Below are positions 26,010 through 35,169 of a DNA stretch of 64,000 nt, piece by piece. Source of the stretch: Bacteroidota bacterium. GTDB taxonomy: Bacteria > Bacteroidota > Bacteroidia > UKL13-3. Below the pieces are notes generated by a model. It saw only the letters and a list, made by a program, of their open reading frames with translations, was not told the origin of the DNA and did not search any database. The DNA lies in contig JAIXSO010000003.1 of the NCBI GenBank assembly GCA_027484685.1, positions 1 through 64,000 on the forward strand. The letters run 5' to 3'. The position numbers were made by a program, and so were the translations under genes. The first letter of the stretch is position 1. Every line of letters begins with the position of its first letter.

Positions 26010-26023
26010 ACGCGAAACAGGTT

Positions 26024-27097
26024 TTAATTAGTAATTACTATACCACGCGAAGTTACTAGGTAACTTATTCCCTTTTTTGTTCGGTAATAATCATGCGTAT
26101 TTACAGTATCAATCCCAATAGGCATTTGTTCACTTTTCGTATTTAATTTAAAAATTTCTGCTCCTGAAATCGCATTAATGGTAGTATAATATCCATCTTT
26201 ATAAACATACAGTAGAGAATCTTTGCAATTAAATATTTTGTCATCGTTTGACAAATTAGGTATTTTACTTTTTAGCTGAATAGCATCATCAGAGAGATAA
26301 TATCCATCTGTTGTTTTCATAACAAAACTACCAAGCAAATTTATATTTGGCACTAAAGTATTTTTTTGTTGGGTTCCAACTAATTTCATAAAACGGTCAA
26401 AAGAAAAAGTTTGACTACTTTGATTTGTGTAAAAACAGAAATTAGTTGAAGAAGAATTGACTTTGCTAGGTAATAAATTCTTTGGAAGTTCATATTCAGC
26501 ACCTATATTATAATCATACATTTCAATCAATACTGGTTGCGGATCTCTGTTTAAGAATAACGAATTTATATCAGTATACTTTGAAGCAAAAACCCAACAA
26601 CTAATTGAAGAACTATTGGCAATTTTATTAGGTATAATGTCGTGAATATAATACTCTGCAATATATTTTCCCAAACTGTCTAGCTTACGTATGTCTATCA
26701 TTGTTGGTCTTGAATAAGTAAATGCATCTAGCTTTTTATAGTAAAAAATAAAGTCACTGCTCTTGGAGTTAAAAGCATTCATTTTTACAAAAAAAGTACC
26801 ATCTTTTCTGAAAGTAAATTCGCGACTTTCATTATTCGGCAAATTTATAGGTTCGGTATGTTGTAAAACTCCCACATCGTTAAACAAGTACAATGTTTCC
26901 TTATTCTTATACGTAATATTACCATTATCATCCTCAAAAAAATGACTACTATGAGTGAAGAAATCATAAGGTATAAAGCCCCACTTGGGAAAAATAATTT
27001 GAGTTTTAAACTCATTATCATTATTCGATTTTTTACATGAACATAATGATGTTATTAAAACTAAAATTGATAGTAATATAAAAATATTTTTTTTCAT
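26024..27097 (-). CDS. Hypothetical lipoprotein
   Basis: I start at MKKNIFILLSILVLI (27097), giving 357 residues with a lipobox Cys at 21 followed by KKSNNDNEF. The body is beta-rich and ends in KGISYLVTSRGIVITN. No family is recognised. The stop is 14 bp beyond the convergent paaD stop. It follows the outer-membrane-type gene at 27163-28239 by 65 bp, so the two may form one transcript. Confidence 0.65.
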   Translation of the reverse strand: MKKNIFILLSILVLITSLCSCKKSNNDNEFKTQIIFPKWGFIPYDFFTHSSHFFEDDNGNITYKNKETLYLFNDVGVLQHTEPINLPNNESREFTFRKDGTFFVKMNAFNSKSSDFIFYYKKLDAFTYSRPTMIDIRKLDSLGKYIAEYYIHDIIPNKIANSSSISCWVFASKYTDINSLFLNRDPQPVLIEMYDYNIGAEYELPKNLLPSKVNSSSTNFCFYTNQSSQTFSFDRFMKLVGTQQKNTLVPNINLLGSFVMKTTDGYYLSDDAIQLKSKIPNLSNDDKIFNCKDSLLYVYKDGYYTTINAISGAEIFKLNTKSEQMPIGIDTVNTHDYYRTKKGISYLVTSRGIVITN

Positions 27098-27162
27098 CTT
27101 ATTAAGTTCGTTATTGGTAGAATAATGATAAGATTGCGTAAGTTTAAATTTAATCAAAAAGT

Positions 27163-28239
27163 TTAAGGACTAACTAAATGTATTCCTACATTAAAATACA
27201 AAGGATTGGTTAAGTGGTTTTCTATATAATAAGCATCTTTATTGCCAAGTAATCTTAAATTATCTCCCTTATCAATATTGAAATTGTAGTTAATTCTATA
27301 ACCCGCTTGAACCGTTAACCAAATAAAACCTGTAAGTAATTTTTCGTAGGTTACCCTAGCACGTATCTCACTTCGTCTTAATTCCAAATCATTGTAAGGC
27401 GAGGCAGTTTGTCCATTGGTATTTAATATTGAATAACTATTACCTTCTAGTTCATATCCAACTAATAATAAGTTTCTTGCATTGAATGAACGCCTAACTG
27501 CTAACCTAGCTGGAAACAAAGCTTCAATACCCCATTTTCTATTTACAAAAGTATGATTGAATAAAATTAAAGGAATATAACCTAACGCACCTGGTCTGTA
27601 TGTTCTGCTCGCTCCAAAAGCAATCATTGACCTGTCGTTACGTTTTATTCCATATAATGCAGCAATTGTAATTTTGGGTTTTACCAATTGATCTATTAAA
27701 TTACTACTACCAAAATTATAATTTCCATTGGCATCGGCCGAACCAAAGGCTAAAATAAAGTGCTTGTCGTTTAATGGTTTAAAAACAGTAGTATTGAATC
27801 CAGTAGAACTTAAACCTTCGTTGGTTAAATTCCTTATCACATAATTATTTGAAGTGAAACTATTTGTAAAATATTGATTTTGTAAATAACTAACACCCAA
27901 GTTTACCAATAATTTAGTATTTGAAATAACTGGAAAATTTGCTGCCAACCTAAGTCCACCTGAGCCACTTAAATTGGCTGTACCGTGTTTTATATCACCA
28001 CTAGTAGCATAGTCATCATGGCTTTCCATTTTATGTGCGGTTTGGTAATCATAGCCAATACTGATTAATTTATTGGGACTTAAACCTAACACTTTGGAGG
28101 TACAATATGTTTTTATATTGGTAGCAGGGGTTGCATTTTCGTATAAACTGAAATCTATTTCCTCCTCAACTACACTGTCTTTTTGAGCATTAGCAAATGA
28201 AAACGAAAATAATAGGGCAATAAGTAAAATGTGTTTCAT
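27163..28239 (-). CDS. Putative outer-membrane beta-barrel protein
   Basis: The start at MKHILLIALLFSFSFANAQ (28239) gives a Sec signal peptide and 358 residues. The mature part has an acidic leader (VVEEEIDFSLYEN) and then alternating hydrophobic strands such as TKLLVNLGVSYLQNQYF and LTVQAGYRINYNF, ending in NVGIHLVSP. This resembles Bacteroidota outer-membrane barrels of the DUF6268 kind, but I am not certain of the family. Upstream bases are shared with a divergent gene (86-bp spacer). Confidence 0.65.
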   Translation of the reverse strand: MKHILLIALLFSFSFANAQKDSVVEEEIDFSLYENATPATNIKTYCTSKVLGLSPNKLISIGYDYQTAHKMESHDDYATSGDIKHGTANLSGSGGLRLAANFPVISNTKLLVNLGVSYLQNQYFTNSFTSNNYVIRNLTNEGLSSTGFNTTVFKPLNDKHFILAFGSADANGNYNFGSSNLIDQLVKPKITIAALYGIKRNDRSMIAFGASRTYRPGALGYIPLILFNHTFVNRKWGIEALFPARLAVRRSFNARNLLLVGYELEGNSYSILNTNGQTASPYNDLELRRSEIRARVTYEKLLTGFIWLTVQAGYRINYNFNIDKGDNLRLLGNKDAYYIENHLTNPLYFNVGIHLVSP

Positions 28240-28324
28240 ATAAATATTTTCAATGTATAACAACAAAAATATGTAATTGTTTAATGATTTAAAAAATTTA
28301 AACTTGCAATGTTTAATAATAATT

Positions 28325-28741
28325 ATGGAAACCGAAAACTTTGCACAAAAAGCCAAAAGAGTAGCAGTAAACACAACCAAAAAGGTACTTTTAATTTTAA
28401 CAATTTTACTAATTGGAATATTTGCTTTTTTTTATTGGGGTAAATACGAAAGTGGAATTATGGCAGGTAAAGTTTTACGCATCAGCCAAAAAGGATTTAT
28501 TTTTAAAACCTATGAAGGCAAACTAAATTTAGAAACTTTTGGTGCTTTAAAAGGCACTAGCCCAATTGCTGAATCATTCGATTTTTCTGTAGAAAGTGGC
28601 GATACAACAGTTATAAATCAATTGGAACAAGTTTCGTTATCGGGCGAAAGAGTGAATTTATATTTTATAAAACGTTATATGACTTTTCCATGGCGTGGCG
28701 AATCAAAATACTTTGTTACCCAAGTAGAAAGATCGAAATAA
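28325..28741 (+). CDS. Small membrane-anchored protein, conserved in Bacteroidota
   Basis: I start at METENFAQKAKRVAVNT (28325), giving 138 residues with one membrane helix (about 20-38) and an extracytoplasmic beta-rich domain containing GKVLRISQKGFIFKTYEGKL and NLYFIKRYMTFPWRG. Homologues are often labelled 6-phosphogluconate dehydrogenase in databases, but no Rossmann fold or active-site motif is present and I do not accept that name. Function unknown. It is followed 7 bp later by the first of two matching palindromes. Confidence 0.65.
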   Translation: METENFAQKAKRVAVNTTKKVLLILTILLIGIFAFFYWGKYESGIMAGKVLRISQKGFIFKTYEGKLNLETFGALKGTSPIAESFDFSVESGDTTVINQLEQVSLSGERVNLYFIKRYMTFPWRGESKYFVTQVERSK

Positions 28742-28748
28742 CTTATAT

Positions 28749-28797
28749 AAAAATCCCCGAAATTTGTCAGTTGAACTGACAAATTTCGGGGATTTTT
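28749..28797. repeat. Near-perfect 49-bp palindrome, left copy
   Basis: The arm AAAAATCCCCGAAATTTGTC continues with AGTT, then a single central G (28773), then the exact complement ending GGGGATTTTT. The same palindrome with a central C lies directly after the ATPase gene (29992-30040). With A and T tracts at its ends it can act as a bidirectional terminator. A promoter-like TATACTTG (28801-28808) follows and leaves almost no leader before ATG 28813. Confidence 0.85.
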
Positions 28798-28812
28798 ATT
28801 TATACTTGCAGC

Positions 28813-29994
28813 ATGAAAGTTAATCGAATTGCTAAAAATCAGATTGAAAAACTACTCAAACAATTTCCAGCGGTTGGGCTTGTTGGACCTAGGCAATGTG
28901 GTAAAACTACCATTGCACTTACCATTCAAAAAGAGCTAAAAAACAATGCTGATTATTTTGATTTAGAAAGTCCGGCTGACTTGCGAAAGTTTAGTGATAT
29001 AGAGTTTTTTTTAAGTCAGAATCAAAATGCTAATTTTATTATAGACGAAGTTCAGCGATTACCTGAACTTTTTCCTGTATTGCGTTCTGTTATAGATAAA
29101 AAAAGAAAAGCGGGAAGGTTTTTGTTACTAGGTTCAGCCACTCCAGAAATGGTTAAAGGTGCATCTGAATCGTTAGCTGGTAGAATTTATTATATAGAAG
29201 CACATCCATTTAATATTACTGAATTACCTCAAAAACTAAATACACAAACTAAGCACTGGTTTAGAGGTGGTTTTCCTGATGCTTACACTGCCAAAAATGA
29301 TGAAGCTTGGTTTTTATGGATGGATGGTTTTGCTAGAACTTTTGTGGAAAGAGATTTAAATTCATTGTTTGGAACTAATTTTTCGCCTCAAATTATGTTT
29401 AGATTATGGCGTATGTTAGCACACCATCATGCAGGAATTTGGAATGCAAACTCTTTTGCCAAAGGACTTGACATAAGCCAAACTACTACTAATCGTTATC
29501 TTGATCATTTGGAAGGTGCATATATGATTAGAAAACTAAATCCATTTCATATCAATATAAAAAAGCGTTTGGTAAAAAGTCCAAAAGTTTATATTAGAGA
29601 TAGCGGTTTATTGCATTACTTATTGGATATTCATAACACAAAAACTTTGTTTAATCACATGGCCGTTGGTAATTCGTGGGAAGGTTATGTAATTGAACAA
29701 ATTATTCAATTATTACCTAGAACTATTCAGCCTTATTACTACAGAACACATGATGGAAGTGAAGTAGATTTGGTATTAATAAAAGGTATTAAACCTATTG
29801 CTTGCATTGAAATAAAATATTCTACATCACCAACTGTTTCTAAGGGATTAACAGAAAGTATTAAGGATTTAAATTCGAAAAATAATTTTATTGTTACTCC
29901 ATCAAAAGAAAATTCTTACTTTATTAACAAACAAGTGGAAGTAGTAGGATTAACAAGCTTTTTGGCTGATATTTTACCGAATATTATAAAATAA
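28813..29994 (+). CDS. AAA-like ATPase with DUF4143 C-terminal domain
   Basis: The 393-residue protein has Walker A GPRQCGKT (25-32), Walker B FIIDEVQRLP (75-84), the sensor-like LLGSATPEM, a winged-helix-like middle part, and a C-terminal nuclease-fold segment SEVDLVLIKGIKPIACIEIK. The spaced E/D...ExK pattern in it suits a PD-(D/E)xK-like fold, active or not. Such proteins are scattered as solitary genes in bacteria and archaea, and their role is unsettled. Here the gene fills the space between two matching palindromes, and its stop codon lies within the right one. Confidence 0.88.
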   Translation: MKVNRIAKNQIEKLLKQFPAVGLVGPRQCGKTTIALTIQKELKNNADYFDLESPADLRKFSDIEFFLSQNQNANFIIDEVQRLPELFPVLRSVIDKKRKAGRFLLLGSATPEMVKGASESLAGRIYYIEAHPFNITELPQKLNTQTKHWFRGGFPDAYTAKNDEAWFLWMDGFARTFVERDLNSLFGTNFSPQIMFRLWRMLAHHHAGIWNANSFAKGLDISQTTTNRYLDHLEGAYMIRKLNPFHINIKKRLVKSPKVYIRDSGLLHYLLDIHNTKTLFNHMAVGNSWEGYVIEQIIQLLPRTIQPYYYRTHDGSEVDLVLIKGIKPIACIEIKYSTSPTVSKGLTESIKDLNSKNNFIVTPSKENSYFINKQVEVVGLTSFLADILPNIIK

Positions 29995-30040
29995 AATCCC
30001 CGAAATTTGTCAGTTCAACTGACAAATTTCGGGGATTTTA
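29992..30040. repeat. Near-perfect palindrome, right copy
   Basis: It repeats the 28749-28797 element (CCCCGAAATTTGTCAGTT, a central C at 30016, then AACTGACAAATTTCGGGG) and pairs further outward to about 29987-30045. Its TAA at 29992-29994 is the ATPase stop codon. Because each copy is a palindrome, the central G versus C makes the two copies exact reverse complements of each other over the core. Confidence 0.85.
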
Positions 30041-30277
30041 TTTTAGATTTCTATTAACTTTTATACACATTTCTTTCAATTCTAGCCAAATTATCTTTTA
30101 TATAAATAATCATTTATTGAAGTTTAAGTCAACTTACCAATTAAAAATATTGAAGTTTTTCTGTTAAACTTATAAAACTATTCCATACTTCATCATTCAT
30201 AGTTTCTAATTCCTACATTTTCATTCAAAATCCAACATCCATAATCCAAAATTTAAGTATTTTCTTATCTTGCAGCC

Positions 30278-33151
30278 ATGTCAGAAAAGAAACTCTTTTT
30301 GCTAGATGGAATGGCTTTGGTGTACCGTGCTTATTTTGCTTTTAGCAATAATCCACGTATCACCAGTTATGGCTTTAATACTTCCGCAATTTTTGGGTAT
30401 GCCAATACCGTTTTAGATATTTTAAAAAAAGAAAAACCAACTCATATTGGCGTTTCGTTCGATACTTCAGAACCAACTGCTCGACATATAGAATTTGAAG
30501 CTTATAAAGCCCATCGTGAGGAAATGCCAGAAGGTATTTCAACTGCATTGCCATACATACGCCAACTTACCGAGGCATTAAATATTCCATTATTAATTAT
30601 GCCTGGCTATGAAGCCGATGATATAATTGGAACGTTAGCAAAAAAGGCCGAAAAAGATGGTTTTAAAGTATTTATGATGACACCTGACAAAGATTTTGGT
30701 CAGTTGGTAAGCGAAAATATTTTTATTTATAAACCTGCCCGCATGGGCAATGACTACGAAATACTTGGAGTGCCTGAGGTATTAAAACGTTGGGAAATTA
30801 CCGATGTAAAACAAGTAATTGATATTTTAGGCATGTGGGGCGATTCGGTAGATAATATCCCTGGAATACCAGGAATTGGTGAAAAAACTGCTAAACTTTT
30901 GGTTCAAAAATATGGCAGTATGGAAGGATTATACGAACATACTCATGAGCTAAAAGGCAAGCAAAAAGAGAATGTAATCAATAACAAAGAACAAGCTTTT
31001 TTATCGAAACGATTAGCGACTATTGATTTAAATGTGCCTATAGAATTTGATGAAAATGCATTGATTTTAGACCCACCAAACAAAGAAGCTTGCGAAGAAT
31101 TATTTGCCAAATTAGAGTTTAAAACCATGGCTGCCCGTGTATTTGGAACTCAAATTACAGTTGGAGGAACTACATTTACCTCCAACCAAAAAGCTGATGA
31201 AAATAAGCAAGGCCCCGCAAATGGAGGATTTGATTTATTTAACCCTGCTCCAGTTAAAGAGGCACCATCAATAAGTAATAACGAAAGTGAATTACAACTT
31301 GATTTTACAGCCGAAGAAAGCAGTACACCTAAAAATAATATTGACAACACTGCACATGATTATGAGTTAGTAGATACAGCCGAAAAACAAGCAACTTTAT
31401 TGCAAACACTTTTGCAGCAAAAAGAAATTTGTTTTGATACTGAAACTACTTCGCTTGAAACTTTGGATGCTGATATTGTGGGACTATCGTTTTCGTTTGA
31501 AGCACATAAAGCTTTTTACGTGCCTTTTACTACAAATTTTGATGAAGCTAAAGCATTGTTAAATACATTTAAACCAGTATTTGAAAGTGAAACTATTTGT
31601 AAAATTGGTCAAAATATAAAATACGATTTAGGTATTTTAAAACAATACGATATTACTTTAAAAGGACCATTATTTGATACCATGTTGGCTCATTATTTAA
31701 TAGAGCCTGATATGCGCCACGGCATGGATTACCTAAGTGGGATTTATTTAAACTATGAACCTGTTTCCATTACTACCTTAATTGGTAAAAAAGGAAAAGG
31801 GCAATTAAATATGCGCGATGTAGCTATTGAAAAAATTAAGGAATACGCTGCCGAAGATGCTGATATTACTTACCAATTGGCACAGAAGCTAATGCCCGAA
31901 GTTGTAGAAAAAGAAGCCAAACAATTACTAGATGAAATAGAAATTCCTTTAATTGATGTATTGAGCGACATGGAGCGCGAAGGAGTAAAAATTAACAAAG
32001 AGTTTTTACTTCAATACAGCAAAGAACTAGAAACTGATATTGCAGCGTTAGAAAAACGTATTATTGAATTAGCTGGAAAACCATTTAACATAGCCTCACC
32101 GAAACAGTTGGGCGAAATTTTATTTGATCATTTACAATTAGACCCCAAAGCTAAAAAAACCAAAACTGGCCAATATCAAACAGGCGAAGATGTTTTACAA
32201 AAATTAAGCGAGCACGAAATAGTTCAATGTATTTTAGATGTGCGCCAGTTAAGTAAGCTAAAATCAACTTATGTAGATTCATTGCCTGAGTTAATTAATC
32301 CAACAACTGGTAGAGTTCATACTTCGTTTAACCAAGCAGTGGCCGCTACTGGAAGGCTTTCAAGCACCAATCCTAACGTTCAAAATATTCCAATTAGGAC
32401 CGATAAAGGAAAAGAAATACGCAAAGCATTTATTCCACGTAATGAAGATTATGTGCTACTAAGTGCCGATTACTCACAAATTGAATTACGCATTATAGCT
32501 GCCATGGCGCATGAAGAAGCCATGATTGAAGCATTTAAAAACAATTTAGATATTCATGCAGCTACTGCTGCAAAGGTTTATGGAATTCCATTAGAAGAAG
32601 TTACTGGCACCCAACGTAGAAATGCTAAAGCTGTTAACTTTGGAATTATTTACGGACAATCAGCATTTGGTTTGGCTGAAAGTTTAGGCATTCCACGCAA
32701 AGAAGCTGCTCAAATTATTGATGAATATTGGAAGCAATATCCACGCATAAAAGCATACATGAGCGAAACCATAAATACCGCTAAAGAATATGGTTATGTA
32801 GAAACTTTAAAAGGACGCAGAAGGTATTTACGAGATATCAATTCTGCTAATTTTACTGTAAGAGGTTTTGCTGAACGAAATGCCATTAACGCGCCAATTC
32901 AAGGTAGCGCAGCAGATATGATTAAGATTGCCATGATTAACATTTTTGATAGGATGAAAAATTCGAAATCCGAAATTCAAAAATCGAAAATGATATTGCA
33001 AGTGCATGATGAGCTTTTGTTTGATGTACACAAAGATGAAGTGGAAGCCATGAAAAAATTAGTGGTTGAAGAAATGGAAAATGCCATGCAAATAGCTGTT
33101 CCAATTAAAGCCGAAGTAGGTGTTGGCGAAAATTGGTTGGAAGCGCATTAG
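30278..33151 (+). CDS. polA: DNA polymerase I
   Basis: The 957-residue enzyme has all three domains: the 5'-3' exonuclease (1-300; FLLDGMALVYRAYFAF, GYEADDIIGTLA, GVPE...DSVDNIPGIPGIGEKTA), the 3'-5' exonuclease (about 370-560; CFDTETTSLE with Asp and Glu at about 387-389, and YAAEDADITYQL), and the polymerase (about 600-957; motif A LSADYSQIELRII near 728, motif B RRNAKAVNFGIIYG, motif C QVHDELLFDV near 909). The retained DxE argues for active proofreading. A low-complexity linker lies at about 300-360. TTATCTTGC just upstream resembles a -7 element with almost no leader. Confidence 0.97.
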   Translation: MSEKKLFLLDGMALVYRAYFAFSNNPRITSYGFNTSAIFGYANTVLDILKKEKPTHIGVSFDTSEPTARHIEFEAYKAHREEMPEGISTALPYIRQLTEALNIPLLIMPGYEADDIIGTLAKKAEKDGFKVFMMTPDKDFGQLVSENIFIYKPARMGNDYEILGVPEVLKRWEITDVKQVIDILGMWGDSVDNIPGIPGIGEKTAKLLVQKYGSMEGLYEHTHELKGKQKENVINNKEQAFLSKRLATIDLNVPIEFDENALILDPPNKEACEELFAKLEFKTMAARVFGTQITVGGTTFTSNQKADENKQGPANGGFDLFNPAPVKEAPSISNNESELQLDFTAEESSTPKNNIDNTAHDYELVDTAEKQATLLQTLLQQKEICFDTETTSLETLDADIVGLSFSFEAHKAFYVPFTTNFDEAKALLNTFKPVFESETICKIGQNIKYDLGILKQYDITLKGPLFDTMLAHYLIEPDMRHGMDYLSGIYLNYEPVSITTLIGKKGKGQLNMRDVAIEKIKEYAAEDADITYQLAQKLMPEVVEKEAKQLLDEIEIPLIDVLSDMEREGVKINKEFLLQYSKELETDIAALEKRIIELAGKPFNIASPKQLGEILFDHLQLDPKAKKTKTGQYQTGEDVLQKLSEHEIVQCILDVRQLSKLKSTYVDSLPELINPTTGRVHTSFNQAVAATGRLSSTNPNVQNIPIRTDKGKEIRKAFIPRNEDYVLLSADYSQIELRIIAAMAHEEAMIEAFKNNLDIHAATAAKVYGIPLEEVTGTQRRNAKAVNFGIIYGQSAFGLAESLGIPRKEAAQIIDEYWKQYPRIKAYMSETINTAKEYGYVETLKGRRRYLRDINSANFTVRGFAERNAINAPIQGSAADMIKIAMINIFDRMKNSKSEIQKSKMILQVHDELLFDVHKDEVEAMKKLVVEEMENAMQIAVPIKAEVGVGENWLEAH

Positions 33152-33171
33152 TTGAGAGTTGAGAGTTGAGA
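33151..33171. repeat. Three-unit tandem heptamer GTTGAGA
   Basis: GTTGAGA is repeated three times right after the polA stop codon, followed by variants GTTGTTA and GTTGATA. Such word-like spacers recur in this window (see the findings). It is a simple repeat with no visible coding role. Confidence 0.7.
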
Positions 33172-33210
33172 GTTGTTAGTTGATAGGTTTTGTTACAGTT
33201 ATAAAATCTA

Positions 33211-34017
33211 TCAAATTATTAATCTATTTTCTATTCCTAATTGCTTACCTTTTTGTTCGTTTAAAATATCTTTCAAATCAAATTCCGTGATGTCGTATTC
33301 ATTGCAAAAATCCTTTTCAGAATATAAAATGCCAAGAGTATATTTCATGTTTTGATATGCTTTATAAATCTTTTCTCTATCTCTGTCATAGTTAAATTCA
33401 GTTTCTGAAGCTTCATGTAATGAATTTAACAATTCAAAAATTACTGGATTAGTTATTCCGCAAATTTGCGTAGCTTCATCATTGGTAAAACCACTGTTTT
33501 TTAGTTGAAGATAAACATTATAAATCTCTGCAAAATGGCTAATTTTACTAATAAATGATTGGATGGGTTTGTTAATAGTAATATTCCAATACCTATCTTT
33601 TTTTATTAGTTTTCTTAACTGATAAGGAGGATATTCAAATTTATAATTTAGCAAGTTTAACAATGCTTCATTGCCAGAATTATTTACACAATGAACTATC
33701 AAATAAAACTTGGTAAATCGTCCAAATATATCATCAAATTCATTGAATTGATATTCTAAATAAGGTTCAGTGCTTGCCAAAAAATTGCTTAGTAATTCAT
33801 TCACCACTTTAGCATCTTCTTTAGGAAGCATTTCTAAAATGGTTTGAAATTGTTCATGATTTACAATTAGCATTTGTTCATTTTGGTTAGTAAAATTATG
33901 AATAGCGCTATTTATAAAAAGGAATATTTCATCATCGTCATTATTAGGAACTAACATCCTATTTAACTTTATTTCTGTAAAATAATTGATATTATATATT
34001 GGTGATTCTTCTATCAT
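33211..34017 (-). CDS. Hypothetical protein of the WYL-linked cassette
   Basis: The 268-residue soluble protein is not recognised. Its first half is rich in Asp, Asn and Phe. The C-terminal part holds two helix-turn-helix-like stretches, GFTNDEATQICGITNPVIFE and YSEKDFCNEYDITEFDLKDI, which may hint at nucleic-acid binding (inference). It is the last of three genes on this strand, 8 bp after the preceding one. Low GC and unfamiliar content suggest an accessory gene. Confidence 0.7.
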   Translation of the reverse strand: MIEESPIYNINYFTEIKLNRMLVPNNDDDEIFLFINSAIHNFTNQNEQMLIVNHEQFQTILEMLPKEDAKVVNELLSNFLASTEPYLEYQFNEFDDIFGRFTKFYLIVHCVNNSGNEALLNLLNYKFEYPPYQLRKLIKKDRYWNITINKPIQSFISKISHFAEIYNVYLQLKNSGFTNDEATQICGITNPVIFELLNSLHEASETEFNYDRDREKIYKAYQNMKYTLGILYSEKDFCNEYDITEFDLKDILNEQKGKQLGIENRLII

Positions 34018-34025
34018 TTTGGGGT

Positions 34026-34751
34026 TTATGGTTTAAGTGAAAATAAATATCTTTCTAAATCAACTGCTCGTTTAATATTCCCGTTTTTTATATAAGGATA
34101 TGAAGTTCTTAGCCAATTACAATATTCTTCATAAAGCAATTGGTTTTTTAAATTATTTGATAAATACTTTGATTTATTTGACAGCTTTTCTTGAGAAAAA
34201 TTATTTGCTATAACGCTATCCAAAACACCACAATTTTCAGGATTCAAAAACATTATTAATTTTGATGCAAATGAAAATCCAAGTTGTTTTAAAGTTGTGG
34301 CAAACTTAATAGCTTCTGCAAAGGAATTTTTTGAAGCGAGTTTATAAACATTATCAATTGTTGAACAAATTTCGTTTAGTTCTGAATTTTCAATAACAAT
34401 AATGCCTTGACAATCTGATTTTATTTTCCCTTTGTTCTCAACAAAACCTGTTAATATTACTTTGCTAAATGCCCTACCCTCTTTGGTTTTATTGTTTTTA
34501 CTATTCCCAACATGACCCCAAAAAATAACAGATAAGTAACCAGTTAATTTTTCTAATTTGTTTGAACTTAACAATTGATTTTTTATGTGAATTTCTACTT
34601 CAGTTATATTTGATTTAATCTCAGAAAATATTTTGTTATCCTTTAAAGTCAATACCCAATTAGGATATTCATATTCTGGAATTTGTTCAACAATAATTTC
34701 TGAGTTAATTTTACTTAGATTTCTAAAATAACTTAATATTTCGTTACTCAT
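34026..34751 (-). CDS. Hypothetical protein with an OGG-like segment, WYL-linked cassette
   Basis: The 241-residue protein contains KFATTLKQLGFSFASKLIMF followed by LNPENCGVLDSVIANNFS. This resembles the helix-loop-Asp segment FASKllrFLdP...vlDs shared by 8-oxoguanine glycosylase OGG-like families often found in mobile or defence contexts. The rest (GYLSVIFWGHVGNS, KVILTGFVENKGKIKSDCQG) is not recognised. A base-excision or DNA-binding function is possible, not shown. It is the middle gene of the three-gene unit. Confidence 0.65.
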   Translation of the reverse strand: MSNEILSYFRNLSKINSEIIVEQIPEYEYPNWVLTLKDNKIFSEIKSNITEVEIHIKNQLLSSNKLEKLTGYLSVIFWGHVGNSKNNKTKEGRAFSKVILTGFVENKGKIKSDCQGIIVIENSELNEICSTIDNVYKLASKNSFAEAIKFATTLKQLGFSFASKLIMFLNPENCGVLDSVIANNFSQEKLSNKSKYLSNNLKNQLLYEEYCNWLRTSYPYIKNGNIKRAVDLERYLFSLKP

Positions 34752-34822
34752 AATTTTTCTTTTTAATTGGTTATATATTTACTCTCAAAAGTAATTTGTT
34801 TACTCACTTTTCCTCATTGCAT

Positions 34823-35110
34823 TTATCGTTGGCTTAAGCGGGTTATCGTTTCCATCAGTTTGCTTTTTAATTCATAAATATTCTGAATATTTGGGTCATT
34901 TATTTCATAAATATTTTCTAAATCAATCTTTACTTCAGTTCCTAATTCCTGCTCTTTGTTCCAATCTTTCCAAGCACCTTCGCAAGCTAAGTTTAATGCA
35001 AAGCAATCTAGTTCTACAATCGTTTCGTTTATAAATGTAACCAATTTCCCAAGTTGTTCATTGTAATTATTATTGGGTTGGGTTGTGTTTATTTTTATTA
35101 TTTTAGCCAT
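34823..35110 (-). CDS. Small hypothetical protein, first gene of the WYL-linked cassette
   Basis: Starting at MAKIIKINTTQPNNNY (35110), this 95-residue acidic protein contains NEQLGKLVTFINETIVELDC and ends in a helix ELKSKLMETITRLSQR. No family is recognised. Its start is 59 bp from the divergent WYL-regulator start, so both promoters must share that spacer. The gene after it starts 71 bp downstream. Confidence 0.65.
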   Translation of the reverse strand: MAKIIKINTTQPNNNYNEQLGKLVTFINETIVELDCFALNLACEGAWKDWNKEQELGTEVKIDLENIYEINDPNIQNIYELKSKLMETITRLSQR

Positions 35111-35169
35111 TGAATTGTAGCACAAAATTAAGTTGCCAGTTCCTACTTTTTGTAGTAACCAAATTTATT

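Noticed and set aside
28325-28741. 6-phosphogluconate dehydrogenase
   Set aside because: This common database label has no support: the product is 138 residues with one membrane helix and no NADP-binding fold.
28749-30040. Insertion sequence with terminal inverted repeats around the DUF4143 gene
   Set aside because: No transposase is present and the flanks show no target-site duplication, so I report a palindrome-bracketed gene only.
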